Positions 24,320-32,522 of a stretch of 64,000 nucleotides of DNA are shown here, one piece after another. Made by a program: the position numbers and the translations under genes. Position 1 is the first letter of the stretch. Every line of letters begins with the position of its first letter. This DNA is from Arthrobacter dokdonellae. GTDB taxonomy: Bacteria > Actinomycetota > Actinomycetes > Actinomycetales > Micrococcaceae. Under the pieces are notes generated by a model. That model worked only from the letters and a program-made list of their open reading frames with translations. It was not told the origin of the DNA and did not search any database. The stretch is taken from assembly GCF_003268655.1 (NCBI RefSeq), contig NZ_CP029642.1, positions 3,720,001 to 3,784,000 of the forward strand, read 5' to 3'.

Positions 24320-26146
24320 TCAGCTGGCCGGCATGGTGTCCAGGGTGACGTCCTTCTGCATGGTCTTGCCGCTGCGGGTAAACGTGACCTTGACGGTGGC
24401 GCCGCCGGCCTGTTCGCGGACGGCCGCGGTCAGCGACGCTGCGTCACTGATGGTGCGGTCGCCGAACTTTGTGATGACGTCGCCCTTCTGCAGGCCGGCC
24501 TTGGCCGCGGCGCTGCCCGAGGTCACCTGGGCAATGGTGGCGCCGGCGGAGAACTGGCTGTTCTGGCCGAGGGCGGAAGTCCCGCTGACGGCGACGCCCA
24601 GCTGGCCGTGCGTCGCCTTGCCGTTGGCAATGATCTCGTTGGCAATGCGCTTGGCGTTGTCAATGGGGATGGAGAAGCCCACGCCGATGTTGCCGCTCTG
24701 GCTCGTGGAGCTGGACGAGCTGCCGGTGGATGCGATGGCCACATTGACGCCAATGATCTGTCCGTTGGTGCTGACCAGCGCGCCGCCGGAATTGCCGGGG
24801 TTGATGGCCGCGTCCGTCTGGATCACGTTCAGGTTCACGGTTCCCGTGGCCGTGTTGGAGTTCTGTCCGCCACCGGGGGGCGAGAACTGGAATCCGCCGT
24901 TGCCTCCGCCGTTCTGGTCCTGGGAGCCGTCGCTGGGCGTCGACGGGACGGCCGAGGACGCGACCTGGATGGTCCGGTTCAGTGTGGAGATGATGCCGTC
25001 GGTGACGGTGCCGTTCAGTCCGAGCGGGGAGCCAATGGCAATGACGGTGTCGCCGACGTTGATCTTGTTTGAATCGCCCAGCGTGGCCGGGACCAGGTTC
25101 GGCGCGTCAATCTTGACCACGGCAAGGTCGGACAGCGGGTCGGTGCCCACCACCTTGCCTGCGTAGACCTTGCCGTCGCTGGTCTGGACCTGGATGGTGG
25201 CATGCGCCGCCGCTCCGTCCAGGGTCACCACGTGCGTGTTGGTCAGGATGTGCCCGGCGGTGTCCAGGACAATCCCGGAGCCGGTGCCGCCGGAATTCCC
25301 GCTGGTGGCGGAGATGGTCACCACGGACGGCATGGCCTTGGCCGCCGCCGCTGAAACCGCGTTGACGGAGTTGGTGTTATTGACCACCAGGGGGGCGGCC
25401 GGCTGGTTTGACGACGCCACCACACCGGAGTTCTGCCCGTTCACCAGGAAGGATGTCCCGGCCGCGGCGCCGCCGCCAATGAGGGCAGCGGCGATCACGC
25501 TGGCGGCAAACAGTCCCATGCCGACCTTACGGCGCGGCTTCGAGGGGGCCTTCACCGCCGGGGACAGCGTGTGCGGGTAGGCGTTCGACGCCGGGTACCC
25601 GGCTCCCGCGTGCGTACCCGGGTTCGCCTGGTGCTCGCCTGCGCTGCCGGCCTGGCCGTATCCCTGTTGGCCCTGCTGGCTATACCCCTGCTGGCCGTGC
25701 TGGCTATATCCCTGTTGGCCCTGCTGGCTATATCCCTGTTGGCCCTGCTGGCCATATCCCTTCTGAGCGTCCTGGGCGTCCTGGGGTGCATGCCGGCCGT
25801 AGGCAGCTGACCCTGCCGCCGGCGTGGTGCTCGGAGCCTGCGGGTAGGACCGGCTGCCGTACCCGTAGGGGCCCGCCGGTTCGGGAGTGGAGTCTGTGGC
25901 CGGCTGCCCGGCGGCTGCGGATTCGGGGGCCTGCCACTGCCGCGTGGCGTCGGCCTGTGGCCGGTGGAGCGGCATCGTCGGATTGCTGCCGCCGTCGGGG
26001 CCGGGGGCCGTGAGCGGAGCAATGGGCTCGGTGGCGTTGTTTTCGGCGTCAGGGCCGGCCGCGGGGGCCGCGGCGGCATCCGGCTGAGGTGATTCTCCCG
26101 CAACGTGTTCGTTGCGGTTGGTGTCCCCGCCAATGTTCTCGCTCAT
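24320..26146 (-). CDS. HtrA/DegP-family trypsin-like serine protease with PDZ domain
   Basis: This 608-residue membrane-anchored protease has a long disordered, Gln/Gly/Pro-rich cytoplasmic N-terminus (residues ~1-195) with four 8-residue GQQGYSQQ-type repeats. A single transmembrane helix follows (VGMGLFAASVIAAALIGGG). The protease domain carries the triad: His in ILTNTHV, Asp in DPLSDLAVVKID, Ser in NPGNSGGALV. A C-terminal PDZ domain includes SAAAKAGLQKGDVITKFGD. It is expected to degrade or refold damaged exported proteins. Start ATG 26146 has the ribosome site AAGGGAAA, unlike the in-frame ATG at 26161. Confidence 0.93.
   Translation of the reverse strand: MSENIGGDTNRNEHVAGESPQPDAAAAPAAGPDAENNATEPIAPLTAPGPDGGSNPTMPLHRPQADATRQWQAPESAAAGQPATDSTPEPAGPYGYGSRSYPQAPSTTPAAGSAAYGRHAPQDAQDAQKGYGQQGQQGYSQQGQQGYSQHGQQGYSQQGQQGYGQAGSAGEHQANPGTHAGAGYPASNAYPHTLSPAVKAPSKPRRKVGMGLFAASVIAAALIGGGAAAGTSFLVNGQNSGVVASSNQPAAPLVVNNTNSVNAVSAAAAKAMPSVVTISATSGNSGGTGSGIVLDTAGHILTNTHVVTLDGAAAHATIQVQTSDGKVYAGKVVGTDPLSDLAVVKIDAPNLVPATLGDSNKINVGDTVIAIGSPLGLNGTVTDGIISTLNRTIQVASSAVPSTPSDGSQDQNGGGNGGFQFSPPGGGQNSNTATGTVNLNVIQTDAAINPGNSGGALVSTNGQIIGVNVAIASTGSSSSSTSQSGNIGVGFSIPIDNAKRIANEIIANGKATHGQLGVAVSGTSALGQNSQFSAGATIAQVTSGSAAAKAGLQKGDVITKFGDRTISDAASLTAAVREQAGGATVKVTFTRSGKTMQKDVTLDTMPAS
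25659..25760 (-). repeat. Four tandem 24-bp repeats inside the HtrA gene
   Basis: Four near-identical 24-bp units in frame (period 8 codons) encode GQQGYSQQ, GQQGYSQH, GQQGYSQQ and a final GQQGYGQA-like unit in the cytoplasmic tail. Units 3 and 4 are almost identical at DNA level, suggesting recent slippage or unequal exchange, so copy number is likely to vary between strains. Confidence 0.8.
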
Positions 26147-26161
26147 GAGCTTTCCCTTCAT

Positions 26162-26528
26162 TCAAGAAATCTTGTGATGAACCTTTGATTGATATCCATC
26201 ATGGCCCGCAGGGCTGGTGCATTGACGAACGTTCACTGGAAGGTAGCTGTGAAGAACTTCCAGCTTCCATTATGACCGGAGCAGCCCGCGGCCGCAGCCG
26301 CGGCGGGCCTGCGGTCGGCCCGGACCTCAAGGCCCGTCGGCCCAGACGGCCCGGCGCTCAAGGCCCGTCGGCTTCCCCGCCGCAAGCGGTCGCCGCGAGC
26401 CGTCGCCGCACCCCGGCCGTCGCGGCCCTTCCAGCGGAAAACGTGGACGCTGCGGAAATATCCCACCTAGAATCGAGGACAAGGCACAAATGATGCCCCC
26501 GCACGTCCGGCGCACATAAAGGTGAGCG
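26162..26528. other. 367-bp divergent intergenic region (HtrA and TPM genes)
   Basis: The flanking genes point away from each other, so both promoters must lie here. The central part (about 26275-26420) is extremely GC-rich and contains a 16-base direct repeat (CTCAAGGCCCGTCGGC at about 26329 and 26357). A possible TPM-gene promoter is TGGACG, an 18-bp spacer, then TAGAAT at about 26468-26473. No gene is visible. Confidence 0.5.
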
Positions 26529-28625
26529 ATGTTCTCAAGGTTTAAGCCGTTGTCCCGACTCCTCGCGGTGCTGGGATTGGCGGCCCTCATGTTCTCCCCC
26601 GCAGCAATGGCCCAGGCCGGGACGGTACAGTCCCAGACGGTGCCGGCCAACGCGCTGCGGGCCGCCGCGGTGCCCGCCGAGCCGCCGGTGACCATACCCG
26701 GGGGCACGTACATCGTGGACAACGCGCAGGTGCTCGGCAGCAAGAAGGCGGACGTCCAGTCCGCCATCGACAAGCTCGCCAAGGACCATGGCATGACCTT
26801 CTTTGTGGTCTATGTCGACTCCTTCGACGGCATGACCGGTCAAGCGTGGGGAACCCAAGTGGCCAACACGAAGCAGCTCGGTGCCAACGACGCCCTGCTG
26901 GTGGTCGCAGTCAAGGACAAGAAATATGCCCTGCTTGCCGACACCGCCACGATCCCGGCGTCCAAGAACCAGAACATCCAGACCAAGGCGATCAAGCCGC
27001 AGCTGTCAGCTGGCAATTGGGCGCAGGCCGCCATCGACGCCGCGGCCGCGCTCGGCGACGCCGCCGGCGGGGGCGCGGGCAACGTGCCCAACCCGACGGG
27101 CGGGTACGTGGCACTGGGAGTGGGCGGCGTCGTCGTGCTTGGCGGCGCGGGCACGGCGCTGGCCATCCGCAGCCGGCGCAAGAAGGCCGCCGCCGACGCG
27201 ACGGCCAAGGGCTACGGTCCCGACGGCAGTGCGCTGGACCCGAACGCCGGAATGACCATCGCTGAGCTGCGTTCCAAGGCCGGCTCGCTGCTGATCGCCG
27301 CTGACGACGCCATCAAGAACAGCGAGCACGACATCGGGTTCGCCCAGGCGTCGTACGGCGATGAGGCTGTCAAGCCGTACCAGGCAGCCCTGGCGCAGGC
27401 GAAGGTGCACCTCACGGAGTCCTTCAAGCTCCAGCAGCAGCTGGATGACGAAATCCCGGACACCATCGAGGAGCAGCGCCAGTGGCTGGGCGAGATCATC
27501 AAGCGCAGCGAAGACGCCAATGCGGCGCTGGACGCGGAAAAGAAGTCCTTCGATGAGCTGCGGGAGCTGGAGCGGACGGCTCCCCAGGTGCTGGCCCAGA
27601 TCCGGGCGGACGCCGCGCAGGCCGCCTCCGCCGTCGCCTCCTCGGACCAGGCCCTGTCCGGGCTTGCCGGCAAATACGCCGATTCGGCCCTCGCCACGGT
27701 CCGCGACAACGTCAACCAGGCACAGGACCGGCTGGCCTTCGTGGGAACCGCGGCGGACGACGCCGATGCCAAGATGGGTGCCGGCGACACCGCCGCCGCG
27801 GCCATGTCCGTCAAGGCCGCCGAGGAGGCGCTGCTGCAGTGCAACGTCCTGCTGGAGGCCATCGGCAAGACGGAGAAGGCCATCAACGACGCCGCCACAA
27901 CGTTGGGCACCGCCCTGCCCGAGGCCCTGGCCGACCTTGAACGTGCCAAGGCCATGGTTGCGTCGGCGGAGTTCGCCCGCTTCGCACCGACGGTGTCCTC
28001 CGCGGAGACCGTGCTGCAGGATGCCAAGGCGCAGGGCGGGGCAGGGAAACCCGACCCCGTGGCCCTGCTGGGCGCCGTGCAGGGCGCCCACAGCCAGCTC
28101 GATGAACTGCTGACGGGCATCCGCGACCAGCAGCAGCAGGCACTGCGTGCCCAGGCCTCCCTGCAGCAGACAATTGCGGGCGCGCAGGCACACATTTCCG
28201 CCGCCCAGGACTTCATCGCGACCCGCCGTGGGGGCGTTGGCACCGAAGCCCGCACCCGGCTATCGGAGGCCCAGCGCAATCTGGACTACGCCATGGCCAT
28301 CGCCGACAAGGACCCGGCCAACGCGCTCACCTATGCCCAGCAGGCACAATCCCTGGCCCAGCAGGCCATCCAATACGCCCAGCAGGACGTGGACCGGTTT
28401 GGCGGCGGCGGATTCGGCGGCGGCTACGGAGGGCGCGGCGGCTCCGGCATGAACGGCGTCGGCGGTGCCATCCTCGGCGGCATCATCGGCGGCCTGCTCG
28501 GCGGAGGCGGCGGCTTCGGCGGCGGCGGGGGCTTCGGGGGCGGAGGCGGCGGCTTCGGCGGCGGGGGCGGCGGCTTCGGTGGCGGGGGCGGCGGCGGCTT
28601 CGGCGGCAGTGGCGGGAACTTCTAA
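26529..28625 (+). CDS. TPM-domain membrane protein with coiled coil and glycine-rich tail
   Basis: This 698-residue protein has a signal peptide or anchor (RLLAVLGLAALMFSPAAMAQA). A TPM (YgcG/TLP18.3) domain at ~50-175 contains YIVDNAQVLGSKKADVQSAID and NDALLVVAVKDKKYAL. A transmembrane helix lies near residue 195 (YVALGVGGVVVLGGAGTALA). A long Ala/Gln/Glu-rich cytoplasmic coiled coil follows (~230-625), then a ~70-residue tail of GGGGFGG repeats. TPM proteins have roles in photosystem repair in plants and unclear roles in bacteria. It sits directly upstream of a pspA gene. Confidence 0.85.
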   Translation: MFSRFKPLSRLLAVLGLAALMFSPAAMAQAGTVQSQTVPANALRAAAVPAEPPVTIPGGTYIVDNAQVLGSKKADVQSAIDKLAKDHGMTFFVVYVDSFDGMTGQAWGTQVANTKQLGANDALLVVAVKDKKYALLADTATIPASKNQNIQTKAIKPQLSAGNWAQAAIDAAAALGDAAGGGAGNVPNPTGGYVALGVGGVVVLGGAGTALAIRSRRKKAAADATAKGYGPDGSALDPNAGMTIAELRSKAGSLLIAADDAIKNSEHDIGFAQASYGDEAVKPYQAALAQAKVHLTESFKLQQQLDDEIPDTIEEQRQWLGEIIKRSEDANAALDAEKKSFDELRELERTAPQVLAQIRADAAQAASAVASSDQALSGLAGKYADSALATVRDNVNQAQDRLAFVGTAADDADAKMGAGDTAAAAMSVKAAEEALLQCNVLLEAIGKTEKAINDAATTLGTALPEALADLERAKAMVASAEFARFAPTVSSAETVLQDAKAQGGAGKPDPVALLGAVQGAHSQLDELLTGIRDQQQQALRAQASLQQTIAGAQAHISAAQDFIATRRGGVGTEARTRLSEAQRNLDYAMAIADKDPANALTYAQQAQSLAQQAIQYAQQDVDRFGGGGFGGGYGGRGGSGMNGVGGAILGGIIGGLLGGGGGFGGGGGFGGGGGGFGGGGGGFGGGGGGGFGGSGGNF

Positions 28626-28775
28626 CGCCCGCGTCAAGCCCAGCCAGCCCCCGGGGCCGTGCGCTGGGCACGACAGGTCACCTAGACTCGAAAGCGACGT
28701 TTCAACCAATTCCATGGACCAGGCAAAAAGAGACAAGCACGGATGATGTTCAACAGTAAAAATAAGGGGAAAAGA

Positions 28776-29579
28776 ATGGCAAAGCAGTCAATTTTCGGCC
28801 GGATTTCACAGTTGGCAAAGGCCAATATCAACGCGTTGTTGGACCAGGCCGAGGACCCGCAGAAAATGCTGGACCAGATGGTGCGCGACTACAAGGCGAA
28901 CATCACCGAAGCCGAGGGCGCGGTGGCGCAGACCATCGGCAACCTGCGCATGCTCGAGGATGACTACAACGAAGATGTCAAGGCCTCCCAGGACTGGGGC
29001 TCCAAGGCCCTCGCCGCCAGCCGCCGGGCCGACCAGTTCCGTGCCGCGGGCAACGCCTCCGACGCCCAGAAGTTCGACAACCTCGCCAAGGTGGCCCTGC
29101 AGCGGCAGATTGCCTCCGAAAACGAAGCCAAGGCGTCGGCTCCCAACATTGCCGCCCAGCGGGACGTGGTGGAGAAACTCAAGACGGGCCTGCAGCAGAT
29201 GCAGGGCAAGCTCGGCGAACTTGCCAGCAAGCGCAATGAACTCGTCGCCCGGTCCAAGACCGCCGAGGCGCAGACCCAGATGCACGATGCCCTCAAGAGC
29301 ATTGACATCATGGACCCCACGAGCGAGGTCAGCCGCTTCGAGGAAAAGATCCGCCGCGAAGAGGCGCTGGTCCGGGGCCAGAACGAGCTTGCCGCCTCCA
29401 GCCTGGACGCGCAGTTCAACAGCCTCGAGGACCTGGGCGAACAGACGGAAGTGGAGGCGCGCCTGGCCGCGCTCAAGTCCGGCGGCGCCCCGGCCGCGCA
29501 GCCGGCCATCGCGCCATCGGCGGACGCCCCGGACGCGGACAGCGACGCCGTCGACGAGACAGACTTCGACAAGCTGTAA
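28776..29579 (+). CDS. pspA: PspA/IM30 family membrane-maintenance protein
   Basis: This 267-residue all-helical ESCRT-III-like protein begins MAKQSIFGRISQLAKANINALLDQAEDPQKML with the amphipathic N-terminal helix followed by the long coiled-coil hairpin (DQMVRDYKANITEAEGAV). PspA binds stressed inner membrane and limits proton leak. ATG 28776 is preferred over 28743 because AAGGGGAAAAG precedes it and PspA proteins start this way. A 150-bp gap separates it from the TPM gene, with a possible -10 box TAGACT at 28683. The Asp-rich C-terminus is typical of actinobacterial versions. Confidence 0.92.
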   Translation: MAKQSIFGRISQLAKANINALLDQAEDPQKMLDQMVRDYKANITEAEGAVAQTIGNLRMLEDDYNEDVKASQDWGSKALAASRRADQFRAAGNASDAQKFDNLAKVALQRQIASENEAKASAPNIAAQRDVVEKLKTGLQQMQGKLGELASKRNELVARSKTAEAQTQMHDALKSIDIMDPTSEVSRFEEKIRREEALVRGQNELAASSLDAQFNSLEDLGEQTEVEARLAALKSGGAPAAQPAIAPSADAPDADSDAVDETDFDKL

Positions 29580-29588
29580 GCGCCGGCA

Positions 29589-29635
29589 GTGCAGATAAGG
29601 CTGGCAGATTCGGAATCTGCCCGCCTTATCTGCAC
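29589..29635. terminator. Palindromic GTGCAG-family stem after pspA
   Basis: Arms 29589-29611 and 29613-29635 (GTGCAGATAAGG... and complement) pair with one mismatch around a one-base centre. It lies 9 bp after the pspA stop, between convergent genes, so it is placed to terminate in either direction. The arm ends match the dispersed GGTGCAG repeat family seen at 1648-1696. Confidence 0.7.
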
Positions 29636-29664
29636 GCTGGAAGTCCTGAGCGCCCGTACCAGTA

Positions 29665-30516
29665 CTACATTTGCGTGAAGGCGGCCACGGCGGGGTCTAC
29701 GCCGATGCGTTCGCCGGATTCGAGTGCCGAGATCGAATCCAGTTCCTCGCGCGTGAGCGTCAGGGCCGCGGCGGCCAGGTTTTCACGGATGCGTTCCGGG
29801 GTGGCCGACTTGGGAATCACGATGTTCCCCAGCCCGAGATGCCACGCGAGCACCACCTGGGCCGGCGTGGCCGTGTATTTCGCGGACAGTTCCGTCACGA
29901 CGGGGCTGTCCAGGTCCCGGCCCTGGCCCAGCGGGCTGTAGGCCTCCACGGCGATGCCGTGGCTGCGCGACTTTTCCGCCAGTGCTGCCTGGTGGAAGGT
30001 CGGGTGCGCCTCGATCTGGTTGACCGCGGGAACCACGGTGGAGCCGGCCAGCAGCGTGTCCAGGTGCTCGGGGAGGAAGTTGGAGACGCCTATGGCGCGG
30101 ACCAGTCCCTGCGCGTACAACGATTCAAGTTCCTGCCATGCCTTTGTGTAGAGCCCCTGAGAGGGTACCGGCCAGTGGATGAGGTACAGGTCGATCCAGT
30201 CGAGGCCCAGGGCCTGTCGGCTGGCTTCGAAGGCTGCCCGCGGGCTGCCCTGCTCGCCGTTGCGCAGCTTGGTGGTGACGAAGACCTCCTCTCGCGGAAT
30301 GCCGGATTCGGCCAGCGCGGCCCCGACCCCGGCTTCGTTGCGGTAGGCCGCGGCCGTGTCGATGTGGCGGTACCCGGCTGAGAGGGCCTCCCCCACGGCC
30401 GCGCGGGTTTCTTCCGGCGGTATCTGGAAAACGCCAAAGCCCAGCTGCGGGATGTCCACGCCGTTGTTGAGGGTCACCCGGGGAACCGCGGCTCCATTAG
30501 TGGTTGATTCAGTCAT
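29665..30516 (-). CDS. Aldo/keto reductase (2,5-diketogluconate reductase-like)
   Basis: This 283-residue NADPH-dependent oxidoreductase shows the AKR signature: GYRHIDTAAAYRNEAGVG (Asp and Tyr of the tetrad), VFVTTKLRN (Lys), LIHWPVP (His), the second motif AIGVSNFLPEHL, and the coenzyme motif VIPKSATPERIRENL. Substrate is unknown, probably a small aldehyde, ketone or keto-acid. ATG 30516 is chosen because the upstream 24 bases contain the ribosome site AAAGGAAAAG. It is divergent from an MmyB-type regulator, with CCTAGG motifs between them. Confidence 0.92.
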   Translation of the reverse strand: MTESTTNGAAVPRVTLNNGVDIPQLGFGVFQIPPEETRAAVGEALSAGYRHIDTAAAYRNEAGVGAALAESGIPREEVFVTTKLRNGEQGSPRAAFEASRQALGLDWIDLYLIHWPVPSQGLYTKAWQELESLYAQGLVRAIGVSNFLPEHLDTLLAGSTVVPAVNQIEAHPTFHQAALAEKSRSHGIAVEAYSPLGQGRDLDSPVVTELSAKYTATPAQVVLAWHLGLGNIVIPKSATPERIRENLAAAALTLTREELDSISALESGERIGVDPAVAAFTQM

Positions 30517-30566
30517 GGTGAACTTTTCCTTTCGTGCCACCCGCCAGAGAAGGCGGTCTCCCTCAG

Positions 30567-30621
30567 CCTAGGCCCCGCGCCCCGCGAAGTGTCGGCCAAG
30601 CGGGCGCAGACCCATCCTAGG
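30567..30621. promoter_or_regulatory. Two CCTAGG sites between aldo/keto reductase and regulator
   Basis: The palindrome CCTAGG occurs at 30567-30572 and again at 30616-30621, the second followed by TTTCCCAGTCCTACCCAGG. The sites lie in the 162-bp divergent gap and could be operators for the adjacent MmyB-type regulator. CCTAGG is a rare hexamer in GC-rich actinobacterial DNA, which makes two in one gap notable, but the function is speculative. Confidence 0.35.
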
Positions 30622-30678
30622 TTTCCCAGTCCTACCCAGGCGGTGGATTGAGGCATTGCGCCGGGGCACAATGGACCC

Positions 30679-31554
30679 ATGGGTCAAAGCGTTGAGTTCG
30701 GCAAATTCCTCTCAGCCATGCGTGCCCGGCTCCAACCGGACCCGGACACCAGCTACACCGCCCGTCGCGTGCCGGGGCTGCGCCGCGAGGAGGTGGCCAG
30801 GCTCGCGGACGTGTCCACGGACTACTACACCCGCCTGGAGCAGGGCCGGAACATCCACCCGTCCCGTTCCGTGCTCCATGCGGTGGCCCGCGCGCTCCAA
30901 ATGAACGACGCCGAGTCGGACCACATGCTCGACCTTCTGGAACACTGCGGCGGCCAGCCCACGGATCCTCCCGCCGCGCAGCGCGTGCGTACCTCGATGC
31001 GCCAGCTGCTGGAGGCGGTGGGCGACGTGCCCGCCGTCGTACTGGGCCGGCGCACGGACGTGCTGGCCGCCAACCGCATGGCCCGGCTGCTGTTCGGGGA
31101 CTTCACCGCCTTGCCCCGCGAGCAGCGCAACTTCACGCGCTGGATCATGCTCGACCCCGGCGCGCGGGTGCTGTTCCGGGACTGGCACTGCGCGGCTGCC
31201 GATTCCGTGGCGGAACTTCGGGCCGACGTCGGCAAGCATCCCGGCGATCCCGCCGCCACGGCCCTGGTGGGCGAACTGGCTGTCAACAGTGAGGACTTCC
31301 GGCAGTGGTGGGCCCGGCACCGGGTGGCACGGAAATCGTCCGGTACACTCAAGCTCCACCACGCACTGGTGGGCGAGCTGGAGCTCGACTTCGAGCACCT
31401 GCTGCTGCCCGACGACCCCGACCAAAGCCTGCGCCTGTACACTGCGCGGAACGGCTCGCCGTCCCTTGACGCGCTCAAGCTCCTCTCCACCTGGTCGCCC
31501 GGCACGGACGCGGCGCACCCCAGCCACTCCCCCGAAGGAAGCAGCCGAGCATGA
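30679..31554 (+). CDS. XRE-family regulator with MmyB-like ligand-binding domain
   Basis: This 291-residue protein has an N-terminal helix-turn-helix (VPGLRREEVARLADVSTDYYTRLEQGRNIHPS, residues ~30-65). The MmyB-like sensor domain follows (VVLGRRTDVLAANRMARLLF, NFTRWIMLDP, GTLKLHHALVGELELDFEHLLLPDDP). MmyB-like domains resemble PAS folds and bind small hydrophobic ligands in some members. Such genes commonly regulate a neighbouring oxidoreductase; here aldo/keto reductase genes lie on both sides, and the downstream one overlaps its stop by 4 bp. Confidence 0.9.
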   Translation: MGQSVEFGKFLSAMRARLQPDPDTSYTARRVPGLRREEVARLADVSTDYYTRLEQGRNIHPSRSVLHAVARALQMNDAESDHMLDLLEHCGGQPTDPPAAQRVRTSMRQLLEAVGDVPAVVLGRRTDVLAANRMARLLFGDFTALPREQRNFTRWIMLDPGARVLFRDWHCAAADSVAELRADVGKHPGDPAATALVGELAVNSEDFRQWWARHRVARKSSGTLKLHHALVGELELDFEHLLLPDDPDQSLRLYTARNGSPSLDALKLLSTWSPGTDAAHPSHSPEGSSRA

Positions 31555-32522
31555 AGTACACGCACCTGGGCCGCAGCGGCCTGACCGTCTCCCGGCTCTG
31601 TCTGGGCACCATGAACTTCGGCCCGCACACCGAGGAGGCCGACGCCCACCTGATCATGGACCAGGCCCACGCCGCCGGGCTGAACTTCTTCGACACCGCC
31701 AACGTCTACGGAGGCGCCGGGCACCGCGGCTGGACCGAGGAGATCGTGGGCCGCTGGATCGCGCAGGGCGGCGGTCGGCGGGAGCGGACCGTGCTGGCCA
31801 CGAAGGTCTACGGCGCCATGGGCGACTGGCCCAACGACGGCAAGCTGTCCGCCCGCAACATCCGACTGGCCCTGGACGCGAGCCTGAAGCGGCTCCAGAC
31901 GGACCACGTCGACCTGTACCAGTTCCACCACGTGGACAGGGACACGCCGTGGGACGAGATCTGGCAGGCCGTGGACACCGCGGTCCAGCAGGGCAAGGTC
32001 ATCTACACGGGCAGCTCCAACTTTGCCGGCTGGCACATCGCCGCCGCCCAGGAGGTCGCGGCCCGCCGCCCCGTCACGGGGCTGGTCAGCGAACAGTCCA
32101 TCTACAACCTCATGGAGCGCAGCATTGAGCGGGAGGCCATCCCGGCCGCGCAGCACTATGGGCTCGGAATCCTCCCGTGGTCGCCCCTGCACGGAGGCCT
32201 CCTGGGCGGGGTCCTGGCCAAGGGGAACGACGGCGTGCGCCGCCTCGAGGGGCGCGCCGCGAAGGCGTTGGAGGCGCACCGCGACGCCATCGCCGCGTTT
32301 GAGGGCCTTGCCGCGGAGCTGGGCCACGCCCCCGGCGACGTCGCCCTGGCCTGGCTGCTCCACCAGCCGGCCGTAACGGCGCCCATCATCGGCCCGCGCA
32401 CCTCCCGGCAGCTTGGCGCCGGGCTGCGGGCACTGGACGTCACCCTTGACGAGGGCGCCCTGGCACGCCTGGACGGGATTTTCCCCGGGCCGAGGACTGC
32501 ACCGGAAGACTACGCGTGGTGA
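31551..32522 (+). CDS. Aldo/keto reductase (YhdN/voltage-gated K+ beta-like group)
   Basis: This 323-residue enzyme opens MKYTHLGRSGLTVSRLCLGTMNFG. It contains FFDTANVYGGAGHRG (Asp and Tyr), VLATKVYG (Lys) and LYQFHHVDRDTP (His), then YTGSSNFAGWHI and the C-terminal nucleotide motif PIIGPRTSRQLGAGLRAL. It is a larger AKR subgroup than the 29665-30516 enzyme. The ATGA start overlaps the regulator's stop, so it is translationally coupled to it and probably part of the same response. Substrate is unknown. Confidence 0.92.
   Translation: MKYTHLGRSGLTVSRLCLGTMNFGPHTEEADAHLIMDQAHAAGLNFFDTANVYGGAGHRGWTEEIVGRWIAQGGGRRERTVLATKVYGAMGDWPNDGKLSARNIRLALDASLKRLQTDHVDLYQFHHVDRDTPWDEIWQAVDTAVQQGKVIYTGSSNFAGWHIAAAQEVAARRPVTGLVSEQSIYNLMERSIEREAIPAAQHYGLGILPWSPLHGGLLGGVLAKGNDGVRRLEGRAAKALEAHRDAIAAFEGLAAELGHAPGDVALAWLLHQPAVTAPIIGPRTSRQLGAGLRALDVTLDEGALARLDGIFPGPRTAPEDYAW

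Noticed and set aside
26185..26493. 102-codon frame in the htrA-TPM divergent gap
   Set aside because: Arg/Pro/Ala/Gly composition of GC-rich noncoding DNA and no ribosome site.
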